Below are positions 37,085-47,393 of a stretch of 64,000 nt of DNA, one piece after another (the first letter of the stretch is position 1; each line of letters starts with the position of its first letter). The notes beneath the pieces are model-generated. The model was not told where the DNA came from, did no database searches, and saw nothing but the letters and a program-made list of their open reading frames with translations. The translations under genes were made by a program, and so were the position numbers. Source of the DNA: Lathyrus oleraceus (lineage: Eukaryota > Streptophyta > Magnoliopsida > Fabales > Fabaceae); NCBI RefSeq assembly GCF_024323335.1, contig NC_066583.1, positions 358,924,377 through 358,988,376 on the forward strand, in the 5' to 3' direction.

Positions 37085-37089
37085 TCTCT
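37085..37089. repeat. Target-site duplication TCTCT of copia element 2 (left copy)
   Basis: TCTCT also follows both copia LTR copies, at 38112-38116 and 48416-48420. Confidence 0.85.
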
Positions 37090-38111
37090 TGTAAGAACAA
37101 AAATTGTGATACAACAGATTCCTTGATTTTGATGATAACAAAGGATGAAACCAAAAATGGCACCCTAACGAAAAGTTTCTAAGTGTGCAGGACTCTGATG
37201 ACATCATCAGATAGAGTATCAGATCAGAAGTATATTATCAAATGATCAGAAGCTCTGAAGAAGAAACAAGTTCAAAGAAGTCAAACTCTGAACTAAACAA
37301 CAAGTATCAGAAGCATCTTAACAGGAAGTAAGTCCTAGAACCTCTGACTCTGAACAACGCCTTCTGAAAGATCTATTTAGGTCAACATCAGAAGCAAGAT
37401 TCCAAGGTTCTCCAGAAACACAAATACTCTGATTATGGATTTGCTAATCATGAAAGAGTAACGTTGAAGACAAGTAAAGATTTTCAAATGGATTTCCTAA
37501 TTGAGAAAGAGACGTTAATCTCCAATCTCAATAAAGAAAATACTACTTGTGGTAAGTAGTCATTTCAAGTAGAAAAAGTCATCCTGCAGTAGCTAATTAT
37601 GTGATGGCGTAACTTCATCTCAATATCCACCAGTTTCAACTACTACTTCAACTGATCTATATAAAGGATTGAAAATCAATTTTCAGTAACATACACACGA
37701 GGAAAAATCATACTGAAACATCAACAAGAAAAACACTCTTGCTCTCTATCTTCACGAAGCTTTTGCTTATTACGTGAAAAACTTTTGTTCTTAATTTTGT
37801 AATACTTGCTTTCTTAGAAGCACTCTAGTTTACATAATTCCTTCTTCTATTGTTTGTTGATTTCCTCAAGTGACTCTGTGTAGTCTGTACTTGAGAGGGC
37901 TAAGAGATTTTGTATCTTAGACGTTGTTTGTAATCTTTCAAGATTAGTGGATTAAGTCCTTGTTGAAGGCGAAATCACCTTGGCCGGGTGGACTGGAGTA
38001 GCTTTGTGTTATAAGCGAACCAGTATAAAATCCTTGTGTGATTTTCATTTTGAAAAGCGCTTATTTTTCCAAACAATTCAAACCCCCCCTTTCTTGTTTT
38101 TCTCACCTTCA
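37090..38111 (+). repeat. Copia element 2 LTR, copy A
   Basis: 1022 bp, TGTAAGAACAAAAATTGTG... to ...TTTTTCTCACCTTCA. TATA box TATATAAA at 37658-37665. Flanked on both sides by TCTCT. About four differences by eye from copy B. Rich in TCAGA/TCTGA words. Confidence 0.93.
37658..37665 (+). promoter_or_regulatory. Copia LTR promoter TATA box, copy A
   Basis: TATATAAA in CTATATAAAGG. The same box is at 47962-47969 in copy B. Confidence 0.65.
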
Positions 38112-38361
38112 TCTCTTTCACTAAGGTTTGCCCTAATTCCATTTCTTTATGTTTTAACTTTGTAAATTTCTGATGTATATGTCATTTAGGGTGAATTTGG
38201 GGGAATGGGTACATTAGGTTTTGCATGTGGGTGTAGATTTGCATGTACCTTAGAACGATGCCTTTCTTGATAAATCATTTTGTTCTGAAATAGATACCAT
38301 GAGACCTTGGGTTTTGCCAAAATTTCAGTGTAAACATTGCAGAACCCAAAAACCCGTAAGA

Positions 38362-38473
38362 TTCGCTAGCAACTCGCTAGGCGAATCAGTGGCGAGCATT
38401 CGCTGCCACTTTGCTAGGCGAACCTGTAGCGAAGCTTCGCTAGGTTCTCGCTAGGCGAAGTAGCAGCGACCAT
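38362..38473. repeat. Hairpin-motif cluster before ORF3, copy A
   Basis: ATTCGCTAGCAACTCGCTAGGCGAAT, TTTGCTAGGCGAA, CTTCGCTAGG and TTCTCGCTAGGCGAAG. The second copy is at 48666-48777. It lies inside the putative intron that ends at CAG 38546. Confidence 0.8.
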
Positions 38474-38546
38474 GACAGTAGTTGGAATTCTGTGTTGCTT
38501 TCTAATCTGTTTTGTGTTGTGTTGTTTCCTCTCTATGTCTGTGCAG

Positions 38547-39475
38547 ATGGAATCCAGGTTCGGAGCTTCGAAAAAGAGAAAGGGCGGGAACACTTCCCGT
38601 CCCGTACCAATACAATTCGACACCGACAAATTTGTCGGGCCAAAGCAAGCAGCAAGATATGTTGCTTTGGAAAAGCGAAAGATTTTGCCGGAAAAGAGAT
38701 TTATAATCAACCCTGAAGGCACGAACCGTACATTCGCCGGGTTGATTAACAACAAAAAGTGGGACCGGTTAATATCCCCCATGGAGCATTACGACATCGC
38801 AACAGTGCGTGAGTTCTACGCGAACGCACTGCCGAACGACGACGAGCCATTCACATGGACGTCTAGAGTGTCCAGCCGTCCTGTTGCGTTCGATCGGGAT
38901 GCAATTAACCGTGTCCTGGGTGAACCGCTCCATCTGGGAGCCAATGAGAGAGACACCTACCAACAAGATTTAAGGCTTCACCGGGATACCGATTCGATTT
39001 CTGCTGCCCTGCTTTTGGAAGGGAAATCAGTTGAGCTAAACCCATCTGGGGTTCCGATGAGATACCATAGGGAGGACATGATTCCCTTGGCTCAACTGAT
39101 CCTTTTGTTGGTTCTTACAAACATCAAACCCAAGTCTCATACTTCTACCGTGCCAATCCCAGTGGCACACTTGGTACACAACATCCTCACGAATATCCAA
39201 ATTGATGTGGCGAGGATTATTGTTTTGGAGTTGAAGTCCGTGATTGAAAGCGGGCTAAAGTCGGGGGCACGAGTGAATTGTCCCCTGGCTTTCCCTTGTC
39301 TAATCATGGCTTTGTGCCAGCAAGCGAGGGTGAGGCTACCCTCTAAGGGTCAAGTAAGGATCCCGCCGGCCATTGATGACCGATACGTGGCCAAGTACTG
39401 CAAACCGAAGAATGTAAGAAGTAGTTTAGCTGCTGAGGTTACCGGGGCTTCTGATGGTCCTGGTACTTTTACTCT
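38547..39475 (+). pseudogene. Cyclops-like ORF3, 5' part (copy A), truncated by fusion to copia gag
   Basis: Start preferred at ATG 38547, directly after a strong splice acceptor-like stretch (TTTCCTCTCTATGTCTGTGCAG); an upstream in-frame ATG at 38472 would add 25 hydrophobic residues read from the putative intron. The product (MESRFGASKKRKGGNTSR...) is the putative plant transposon protein class; function unknown. At 39475 the Athila sequence stops and copia gag follows. The frame runs on for about 16 codons into copia DNA to TGA at 39522. Differs from copy B at three positions by eye (F/S, S/F, G/R). Confidence 0.85.
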
Positions 39476-41049
39476 CAGAAGCCAGAACAATACTTCTAAA
39501 TGCTATATCATACAACGAATATGAAAAGATCACAAACAGAGAGACAGCCAAAGATATACTTGACTCTCTGAAGATGACCCATGAAGGAAACTCCCAAGTC
39601 AAGGAGACGAAGGCTCTGGCGCTTATCCAGAAATATGAAGCCTTCAAAATGGAAGATGATGAAGCTATAGAAGCTATGTTTTCCAGATTTCAAACTCTTA
39701 TTGCAGGTCTTAAAGTGCTAGACAAAGGATACACAACTGCAGATCATGTTAAGAAGATAGTCAGAAGTCTGCCAAAGAAATGGAGACCTATGGTTACTGC
39801 TCTGAAGCTGTCAAAGGATCTGAACAACATTAGCCTTGAAGAACTTGTGAGTTCTCTCAGAAGCCATGAGATAGAACTAGAGGAGGATGAGCCTCAGAAA
39901 AAGAACAAGTCCGTAGCGCTAAAGTCCAGATCTGAAAGACGGAAACCTGACAGAACCAAAGCTCTCCAGGCAGAAACTGAAGATACTGACGACTCTGAAC
40001 CTGAAGACTCTGATGATGAAGAAGAGTTGTCCCTACTAACCAGAAGAGTTAAGCAACTCTGGAAAAAGAGGAACAACAACTTCAGAAGACCAAGACCCAA
40101 AGGGGATCGATCAGAGTCAACTTCAAAAGGTAAAACTAACAAAGATATTACCTGTTATGAATGTAAAGAAACAGGTCATTACAGAAATGAATGCCCCAAG
40201 TTGAAGAAGGACAACCCCAGAAAAGAAAGCTTCAAGAAAAACAACTTCAGAACAAAGAAAGGACTGATGGCTACCTGGGATGACAGTGAATCTGGATCAT
40301 CAGAATCTGACTCTGATGAACAGGCCAATGTAGCACTTATGGCTACCACATCCAGCTGCTCAGACGAAGAATCTGAAGAGGTATTTTTTGAACTTTCTAG
40401 ATCTGACTTAGAATCATCTTTGTCAGAAACTCTTACTTCTTATCAGAAATTAAAACAAAAGTTTAAAAACATTAAAGGCTGTCTTAAAACAAAATTTGAA
40501 GAATGTAGTGAACTTGAGACAACAATTCTAGCACATGAAGATACAATTAGATCTTTAATGTTAGAAAGAGATGAAGCAAAAACAAAAAACTCAGAATTAG
40601 AAGAAGCGTTGTCCCAAGCACCACAAACTTCAAATAAAATTATTTATAAATATGAAGAAGCCTTTCAAGAATTTCTGAAGAATGGGATAGATAGGAGTAT
40701 TATGGCATCCATGATTTATGGAGTAAGTCAGAATAATAAAAAGGGAATTGGTTATGATCCTAAGGAAGATAAAATTTCTACCAGTGACCAAATTAAATCT
40801 CCTTTTTCATATCACTACACACACACACAAGAACACAAATTTAAAAATGCTAGAAGACCCAAAGTTATGAGAAACTCTGGGAAAACTAATCTAAAAGGAC
40901 CCAAGAGATTCTGGGTACCGAAAGATAAGATTATCTATGTTGCAGATATCCTATGCAGCAAAGTTCAGACACCAGTCATGGTACCTGGACTCTGGATGCT
41001 CGCGACATATGACGGGAAGAAAGTCTATGTTCCAAAGTCTGGAACTTAA
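39454..41049 (+). CDS. Copia element 2 gag, 5'-truncated chimeric ORF
   Basis: The open frame starts at ATG 39454 within Cyclops-like DNA (about seven codons in a frame different from ORF3) and passes the junction at 39475/39476 into gag: ARTILLNAISYNEYEKI, the UBN2-type core (ALALIQKYEAFKMEDDEAIEAMFSRF, VKKIVRSLPKKWRPMVTAL), an acidic stretch, the intact zinc knuckle CYECKETGHYRNEC (near residue 234), a charged coiled-coil region and the end PKSGT at 41049. The normal N-terminal part of gag is missing. The last 113 bases overlap the start of the protease frame. The ORF is 531 codons and free of stops, but whether it is ever translated is unknown. Confidence 0.8.
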   Translation: MVLVLLLSEARTILLNAISYNEYEKITNRETAKDILDSLKMTHEGNSQVKETKALALIQKYEAFKMEDDEAIEAMFSRFQTLIAGLKVLDKGYTTADHVKKIVRSLPKKWRPMVTALKLSKDLNNISLEELVSSLRSHEIELEEDEPQKKNKSVALKSRSERRKPDRTKALQAETEDTDDSEPEDSDDEEELSLLTRRVKQLWKKRNNNFRRPRPKGDRSESTSKGKTNKDITCYECKETGHYRNECPKLKKDNPRKESFKKNNFRTKKGLMATWDDSESGSSESDSDEQANVALMATTSSCSDEESEEVFFELSRSDLESSLSETLTSYQKLKQKFKNIKGCLKTKFEECSELETTILAHEDTIRSLMLERDEAKTKNSELEEALSQAPQTSNKIIYKYEEAFQEFLKNGIDRSIMASMIYGVSQNNKKGIGYDPKEDKISTSDQIKSPFSYHYTHTQEHKFKNARRPKVMRNSGKTNLKGPKRFWVPKDKIIYVADILCSKVQTPVMVPGLWMLATYDGKKVYVPKSGT

Positions 41050-42682
41050 AGATGCTGGATTTGTAGGCTTCGGAGGAGATCAGAAAGGAAGGATCAGAGG
41101 CTCCGGAACTATTGGTAATGGTACTCTTCCCTCTATATCTGATGTTCTTTATGTAGAAGGATTAATGCATAACTTGTTATCAATAAGTCAATTAAGTGAT
41201 AACAGTTATGATGTAATCTTCAATCAAAAAACATGTAAAGCCATTAATCAGAACGATGGCTCTGTCCTTTTCACAGGCAAGAGGAAAAACAACATTTACA
41301 AAATAAATCTTTCTGATTTAAAAGATCAAAATGTTAAATGTCTAATGTCAGTTCACGAAGAGCAATGGGTATGGCATAGACGCTTGGGCCACATTAGCAT
41401 GAGGAAACTTTCTCAGCTAACTAAACTCGAGTTAGTCAGAGGCCTACCTAAACTTAAGTTTTCTTCAGATGCTCTGTGTGAAGCTTGTCAGAAAGGAAAA
41501 TTTTCAAAAACATCTTTTAAAAAGAAAAATGTTGTTTCTACCTCTAAGCCTCTGGAACTTCTTCACATTGACTTATTTGGTCCTGTGAAAACAGCATCAG
41601 TTAATGGAAAGAAGTATGGACTAGTCATTGTTGATGATTACAGTCGCTGGACATGGGTAAAATTCCTAAAGCACAAGAGTGAGTCTCACTCTGTATTCAC
41701 CAGTTTCTGTTCCAAAGTGCAAAAAGAATTTGACTCCAAAATTGTTAGAGTCAGAAGTGATCATGGTGGAGAATTTGAAAATAAAGATTTTGAAGAATTA
41801 TTTGATTCTAATGGAATATCCCATGATTTCTCCTGCCCTAGAACTCCACAACAAAATGGAGTTGTAGAGAGGAAGAATAGGACACTCCAAGAGATGGCCA
41901 GAACCATGATCAATGAAAATAATGTAGCAAAGCACTTTTGGGCAGAAGCTGTAAATACAGCGTGTTACATTCAGAATAGAATCTCTATAAGACCTATTCT
42001 AGAAAAGACTCCCTATGAACTGTGTAAAGGAAGAAAACCCAACATCTCATATTTTCATCCTTTTGGATGCTCTTGTTTTATATTAAATACTAAAGAACAT
42101 CTGAACAAGTTTGATTCCAAAGCACAGAAAGGTATTATGTTAGGATACTCAGAACGCTCTAAAGGCTATAGAGTATACAACACAGAAACCAAAATTGTGG
42201 AGGAATCAATTCATGTCAGATTTGATGATAAGCTTGACCCTGAAAAGTCAAAGCTAGTTGAAAAGTTTGCAGATTTGGAAATCACTCTTGTAGAATCTGA
42301 GAAAACTCCAGAAGCAACTGTCACTCAAGACTCTGAAGAAATTAAATCTCCAGAAATTCCAAGGAAAGTTAAAAGTCGTATTAACGTATCTGAAGATTTA
42401 ATTTTGGGAAACAAAGATGAACCTGTTAGAACCAGATCTACCTTCAGAACTTCTGAAGATATTCCTCTGGGACTAGTGTCTCTGATTGAGCCTACTTCCT
42501 GTGATGAAGCTCTTCAAGATAACGATTGGGTGGCAGCTATGCAAGAAGAATTAGATCAATTCTCCAAGAATGATGTCTGGGATCTTGTTCCTAAACCCAG
42601 AGGCACTCATGTCATTGGAACCAGATGGGTTTTCAGAAACAAGCTGAACGAGAAAGGAGAAGTTGTCAGAAACAAAGCATGA
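40937..42682 (+). pseudogene. Copia element 2 pol, first part: protease, integrase, RT start
   Basis: Frame is +1 relative to gag, overlapping it by 113 bases. Order: protease with active site WYLDSGCSRHMTG (Asp near residue 18), GFGGDQKGRI, LLSISQLSD; GAG-pre-integrase with HRRLGHISMRKL and CEACQKGKFSK (HHCC); integrase core with HIDLFGP (about residue 210), RSDHGGEFE (about 271) and NGVVERKN (about 306), so D-D-E is intact; GKPNISYFHPFGC-type C-terminal part; a Ser/Glu-rich linker; then RT start (NDVWDLVPKPRG, GTRWVFRNKLNEKGE). It ends at TGA 42680-42682 in the position of an Arg codon of the NKA.LVAQGY block (CGA to TGA fits C to T). Confidence 0.92.
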
Positions 42683-44017
42683 CTGGTAGCTCAAGGTTAT
42701 AGTCAACAAGAAGGTATTGATTATAATGAAACTTTTGCTCCAGTCGCGAGGTTAGAATCTATTCGTCTTCTTGTATCTTTTGCTATTAATCATTCTATCA
42801 AATTATACCAAATGGATGTCAAGAGTGCATTTCTTAATGGTTATATTTCAGAAGAAGTGTTTGTCAATCAACCTCCAGGTTTTGAAAATTCAAACTTTCC
42901 AGAACATGTTTTTAAACTTAAGAAATCCTTATATGGACTTAAACAAGCTCCCAGAGCTTGGTATGAACGTTTAAGCAATTTTCTTCTGGAACAAAATTTT
43001 ATCAGAGGGAAAGTTGATTCTACACTCTTCTGTAAAAACCTTAATAATGATCTCATGATATGCCAGATTTATGTTGATGATATTATTTTTGGTTCTGCTA
43101 ATATCTCTGTTTGCCAAGAATTTTCTAAGTTAATGCAGGCAGAATTTGAGATGAGTTTAATGCAAGAACTAAAGTTCTTTCTGGGAATTCAAATTAATCA
43201 AACTCCAGGAGTCACGTACGTCCATCAAAGTAAATATATTAAAGACGTTCTGAAGAAGTTTGACATGACTGAATGCAACTCTGCAAAAACTCCCATGCAC
43301 CCAACTTGCATTCTGGAGAAGGAAGAGGTAAGCAACAAGGTTTGTCAGAAGCTCTATCGAGGTATGATAGGCTCTCTCCTCTATCTGACTGCTACTCGTC
43401 CTGATATTCTCTTTAGTGTCTGTCTTTGTGCCAGATTCCAATCAGATCCTAGAGAATCTCATTTAACAGCAGTTAAAAGAATTCTTAAGTATCTGAAAGG
43501 AACTCCTAACCTGGGCCTGATGTATGAGAAAACATCAGAGTATAGACTCTCGGGTTATTGTGATGCAGATTATGCAGGAGATAGAATAGAACGAAAAAGC
43601 ACATCTGGGAATTGCCAGCTTCTGGGAAACAATCTAATCTCCTGGGCTAGCAAAAGACAGTCAACTATTGCTCTATCAACTGCAGAAGCAGAATATATCT
43701 CAGCGTCACTGTGCACAACTCAGATGCTCTGGATGAAGCATCAGCTAGAAGATCTACAAATCTTTGAGAGTAACATTCCTATCTTTTGTGATAATACTGC
43801 TGCTATTTGTTTAAGTAAGAATCCCATTCTACATTCCAGAGCCAAACACATAGAAATAAAACATCATTTTATCAGAGACTATGTTCAGAAAGGGATAGTA
43901 ACATTGAAGTTCATTGATACAGAACATCAATGGGCAGATATCTTTACTAAGCCTCTGGCTGAAGATAGATTTCTTTTTATCTTAGAACATCTGAACATTA
44001 AAAATTGTCCTGAATGA
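42683..44017 (+). pseudogene. Copia element 2 pol, second part: RT and RNase H
   Basis: Same frame as the first part; only the TGA at 42680 separates them. RT continues LVAQGYSQQEGIDYNETFAPV, QMDVKSAFLNGYI, LKKSLYGLKQAPRAWYE, catalytic YVDDIIFGS (about 43070-43096). RNase H from about 43555: GYCDADYAGDRIERKSTSG, SWASKRQSTIALSTAEAEYI, FCDNTAAICLSKNP, RAKHIEIKHHFIRD, ADIFTKPL. Stop TGA at 44015. It would be functional but for the TGA. Confidence 0.92.
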
Positions 44018-44380
44018 AGTATGGCTCTGAAAATGTAAAATGTGACTCTGATGTAAACAAATGTACTTCTGCCTCTGACTCTGATACTTCTACCAAGTTA
44101 AGAAGATATCTAAGTTAGAAATCTTCAGAAACCAACCCTTTGGTATTCCTGAAGATCAGATATATCAACACGTGGAACTCCAAACGTCTAACCCTAGAAC
44201 TTCTAGACAGCTGTCAAAAGAAATCAAAGGTCAGAACGTTTGAAATCTCCTAGAGCAGTGTGCGTACTGTTGGGATTAGACATTCATTTATTAGCTGTAA
44301 TCATTTTTCCCCCAAACGTGCTATTTTGATTTTTGTGCTAACGCTGGAATGTGTGTCGTTTTGCATGTTTTTACTTAGAG
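44018..44380 (+). other. Spacer between copia pol and third ORF
   Basis: No ORF supported. TCTGA/TCAGA-rich in the first half; the second half (about 44260-44380) is the upstream side of the TATA box at 44381. Confidence 0.6.
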
Positions 44381-44388
44381 TATATAAA
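44381..44388 (+). promoter_or_regulatory. Putative internal promoter of copia element 2 third ORF
   Basis: TATATAAA, followed by a CT-rich stretch (TTCTCTCACTTTTCACAC, CACTCTCACTCACTC) and then an A/C-rich leader (AAAACCCTAAACCCTC), with the ATG 108 bp downstream. This is the layout of a plant nuclear gene promoter and leader. Confidence 0.55.
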
Positions 44389-44495
44389 CACTTTCTCTCA
44401 CTTTTCACACTTATCACTCTCACTCACTCTAAAACCCTAAACCCTCTTTCGAAGCATTCTCTGCAAGTTCTTCTTCAATCTTCATCTTCTTCTTC

Positions 44496-46922
44496 ATGGA
44501 TGCTCAACAACAAGAAGTTTTTAACTTCTCTCAACAGATGGAATCAAGTTCTAATCCCCAAACCTCAAACACTCAAACACCAACCGTTACAGGCGTCACC
44601 ATAACCCCTGTTTACAAAGAACCTCACGTTCTTGACCGTGAACGCCACATAAACCTTTCAACTCCCTTTGAAGGTTTGGATGTGTTGTGCGAATCGTTGG
44701 TTGATTTCGACAACCTAAGAAGAAATGGCGTTGATCTAACTGGAGAACTGCGTCAACAAGGGTGGGAGAACTATTTCCTAAGATTGTATGGTCCAATCTA
44801 CCCTCTTCTGGTCAAGGAATTCTGGAGACATGCAGATGCTGATGACAACTTCATCGTCTCATTTGTTCTGGGAGTGAAGATTGTTATTACTGAAGCGTCT
44901 ATTGCTTCCTTGTTGAATATGGAGCAAAGTGGAGGAAAAAGGATTTACAACATTCCTCCTAGGTCTAAGCGCATCACTGAAGTCATCAACCCAACAATCT
45001 TCAAACCAAATGTTGAAGGAAACCCCTCTAAGAACAAGGAGCTACACCAGAACCTCAGAGTGTGGCTGAAGATTATTCTGGGAACTATCCACCATCGTCC
45101 AGCCTCCAACTCTTCTGATTACATTAATGCAAACCAGAAATGCATTCTGTACTGCATCCAGAAAGGTGTGAAGATCAACCTCCCTGCTCTCCTCTTCAGA
45201 TATCTGAGAGATTCAGTCAGAGAAACCAGGAACAACATGAAGCCCAGATCCTACATTCCTCTGGGAAGATTGCTCTCTGATGTCTTCATTGAGCATGGAC
45301 TGGTAGATGAGCTGGAAAAGACCAAGTTGATGGATGATCTGGCAATTGATGTGGGGAAGCCTCTGAATGCCAGAAATCTCAAGAGTATGGGGATTATCAA
45401 GAAAATACAAGTCAAGCCAACTCTGGAAACATCCTGGGATAGCTTGAAAGATCAGAGGAAGATGCCTCATGGCCTGGCCAGATTCTTCAAGAATGAGCCC
45501 AGAGACGCTGTTGCCCTCTATCTTCATCGTCTGCTGGAAGAAGGTGTTGATGTCTCTGATTTCAGCCTCGATGACTGTCTGGACTCTGAAGAAGATTTAG
45601 TCAGATACAAGAGAGGTATTTCTGAGAGAAAGATAGCACCACCAGCAAAGAAAGCCAGACTTGAAGGAGCTTCTGGAAGCGGATCTTCAGCTCCTCTGCA
45701 ATTTTCTACTGGTAAGTCTATTCCTCCTGCTACCTCTGAATTTATGATGGCTTCCTCTAACCCTCTCTCCTCTCAACCCATTTATACTACCTCTGACATT
45801 ACACCCTCAATCACCAGAACCTCCCAACCAACACCAGTTCTAAACATCGCACGAAATTTCATACCTCCCTCTAAACCTGCACAAACTCACCAAAGCACTT
45901 CATCTTCATCATCCTCAATGCCAGAATCACCACCTTATGTTTCTGTCCCATCTGACCCTGAATTTTCTGACCCTGAATCCCCAACCATAGCAACACTTTA
46001 CGCTCATAGACTTGCTTCACAACAAACACAAACCACAGAACCTGAAATAACTTCACCACTACAACAAACAACCACCATCCCCTCTTAAACTCAACCCTCT
46101 GAAATTCAACCATCTGATCCCCACACCTCTGATATCACCCCACCAAAAATTCCCACTGCACCTGAAGCAGAATCTGAACCCTTAGACTTAAACCCTCTTT
46201 ACACTTCATCCCAATCTTCTGAACCTCAACCTGAACCAGAAATTGAACCAGAACCTCTCACTTTAAATCTCAGCCCTCCAAACTCTCCACCTCACACCTC
46301 TGAACCAGAACCTGAACCTGAGCTTTCTAAACCTACCCTTAAGGAAGCCATCTTTATGATTGCAGAGGCTTCAGCTTAAAAGGTTGATTCTCTGGTCACT
46401 AACTCTGAAATCAGTGATGATCCTGAATCTGTAAGGACACACTGGAACAGAGTCATTGGCTGGATGACATCTGAGTCCTTTAGGCTGAAGAGCATATCTG
46501 AACAAGTCAGAAATGACTACATCAGAAATGCTGAGGCAAGACTCCAGGAGAGACTTGCTAGAGAGGCTGAAGCCAGAAGGCTAGAGGAAGAGCGATTGGC
46601 CAAGGAAGCTGAAGAAGAGGCAAAAAGGCTAGAAGAAGAAAGAATTGCTAAGGAAGCTGAAATCCTAAGGCAAAAGGAAGCTGAAGCAAAGGTTCTGGCA
46701 GATGCAGAAGCTCAAGCTGCTGCTGAAGCTGAAGCTCAGCAAGCTCTGACTCTGGGGGAGTCATCTTCTGTGATTCCTATGGTTCTTCAGACTCTGAAAG
46801 AACTCAAGCAAGATCAGAATGAACTCCGGGCCAGAATGGACAAGCAAGATACTGTCAACGATAACATCCAGAACATGCTTGCTATGCTGCTTCAGAGAAT
46901 GCCTCCGCCTCCGAACCCTTAG
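44496..46922 (+). pseudogene. Copia element 2 third ORF (putative plant transposon protein / env-like)
   Basis: ATG 44496 (MDAQQQEVFNFSQQMESS). About residues 40-300: HINLSTPFEGLDVLCES...GWENYFLRLYGPIYPLLVKEFWRHA, FVLGVKIVITEASIASLLNM, the putative plant transposon protein domain (Pfam PF20167 type, from memory). Then a basic patch (PPAKKARLEG), a long Ser/Pro/Thr/Glu-rich stretch, and a C-terminal coiled coil (LQERLAREAEARRLEEERLAKEAEEEAKRLEEER, about 46530-46650) ending NPNP-type TAG at 46920. Two in-frame TAA codons (46086, 46377) interrupt it, both compatible with CAA to TAA. No signal peptide or membrane segment is obvious, so an envelope role is doubtful. Function unknown. Confidence 0.82.
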
Positions 46923-47379
46923 GCACTTAGGATTTTTTTTTGCTTGCCTTTTGTTTTGCTTCTGTCTTCTTTTGACTCTGATGTTTTTCTTGTTCTTTTG
47001 AACCTGATGTTTTGTTTGTTGCCTTTGTGCTTCTATCTATGAATTTTTAAGTTTTTCTCTTTATCTATTTTTTTCTCTTTACTCATTTTTACTATGTCTT
47101 TTTGATTCTGACAAAAAGGGGGAGAAAGTAATTATTAGCTCTGATGAAAATATTGTCTAAAACCATTAAGCATTCTGCAACAATTTTTTATATATATAAA
47201 ATTATCTAACTTGGACTTAAGAAATTGCAGAAAATCTCAGAAACCTCTTTACTTAAGAAACTCTGGTAAGAACTTCAGAACCTCTGAACTCCCTAGTACT
47301 ATCTCAGGGGGAGCTTCTGTCTATCTGATCTACTTTTATTCATGTTTCATCTGCTAATTAAAGTTGTTTTGTCATCATC
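46923..47379 (+). other. Copia element 2 3' untranslated region
   Basis: T-rich, non-coding; contains the second polypurine tract at 47112-47126. Confidence 0.6.
47112..47126 (+). other. Second polypurine tract in copia element 2
   Basis: ACAAAAAGGGGGAGAAAG region, 268 bp before the 3' LTR, matching 773-787 of element 1 in sequence and place. Confidence 0.55.
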
Positions 47380-47393
47380 AAAAAGGGGGAGAT
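47380..47393 (+). other. Polypurine tract of copia element 2
   Basis: AAAAAGGGGGAGAT directly before the LTR TGTAAG. Confidence 0.85.

Larger units (their letters stand above)
36665..37089 (+). other. Region between integrase and third ORF (leader of ORF3)
   Basis: No ORF supported. Contains a hairpin-motif cluster (36829-36905), a TATA-like box at about 36972-36979 and a CT-rich stretch (CACTCACAAACACTCTCTCAC) that looks like a plant transcript leader. It is broken at 37089 by the copia insertion and resumes at 38112 and again at 48416. Confidence 0.6.

Noticed and set aside
37980..38165. 61-codon ORF, repeated at 48284-48469
   Set aside because: Spans the end of the copia LTR and flanking DNA; identical copies come from the duplicated block.
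38414..38782. 122-codon minus-strand ORF, repeated at 48718-49086
   Set aside because: Antisense of Cyclops-like ORF3; it appears twice only because the block is duplicated.
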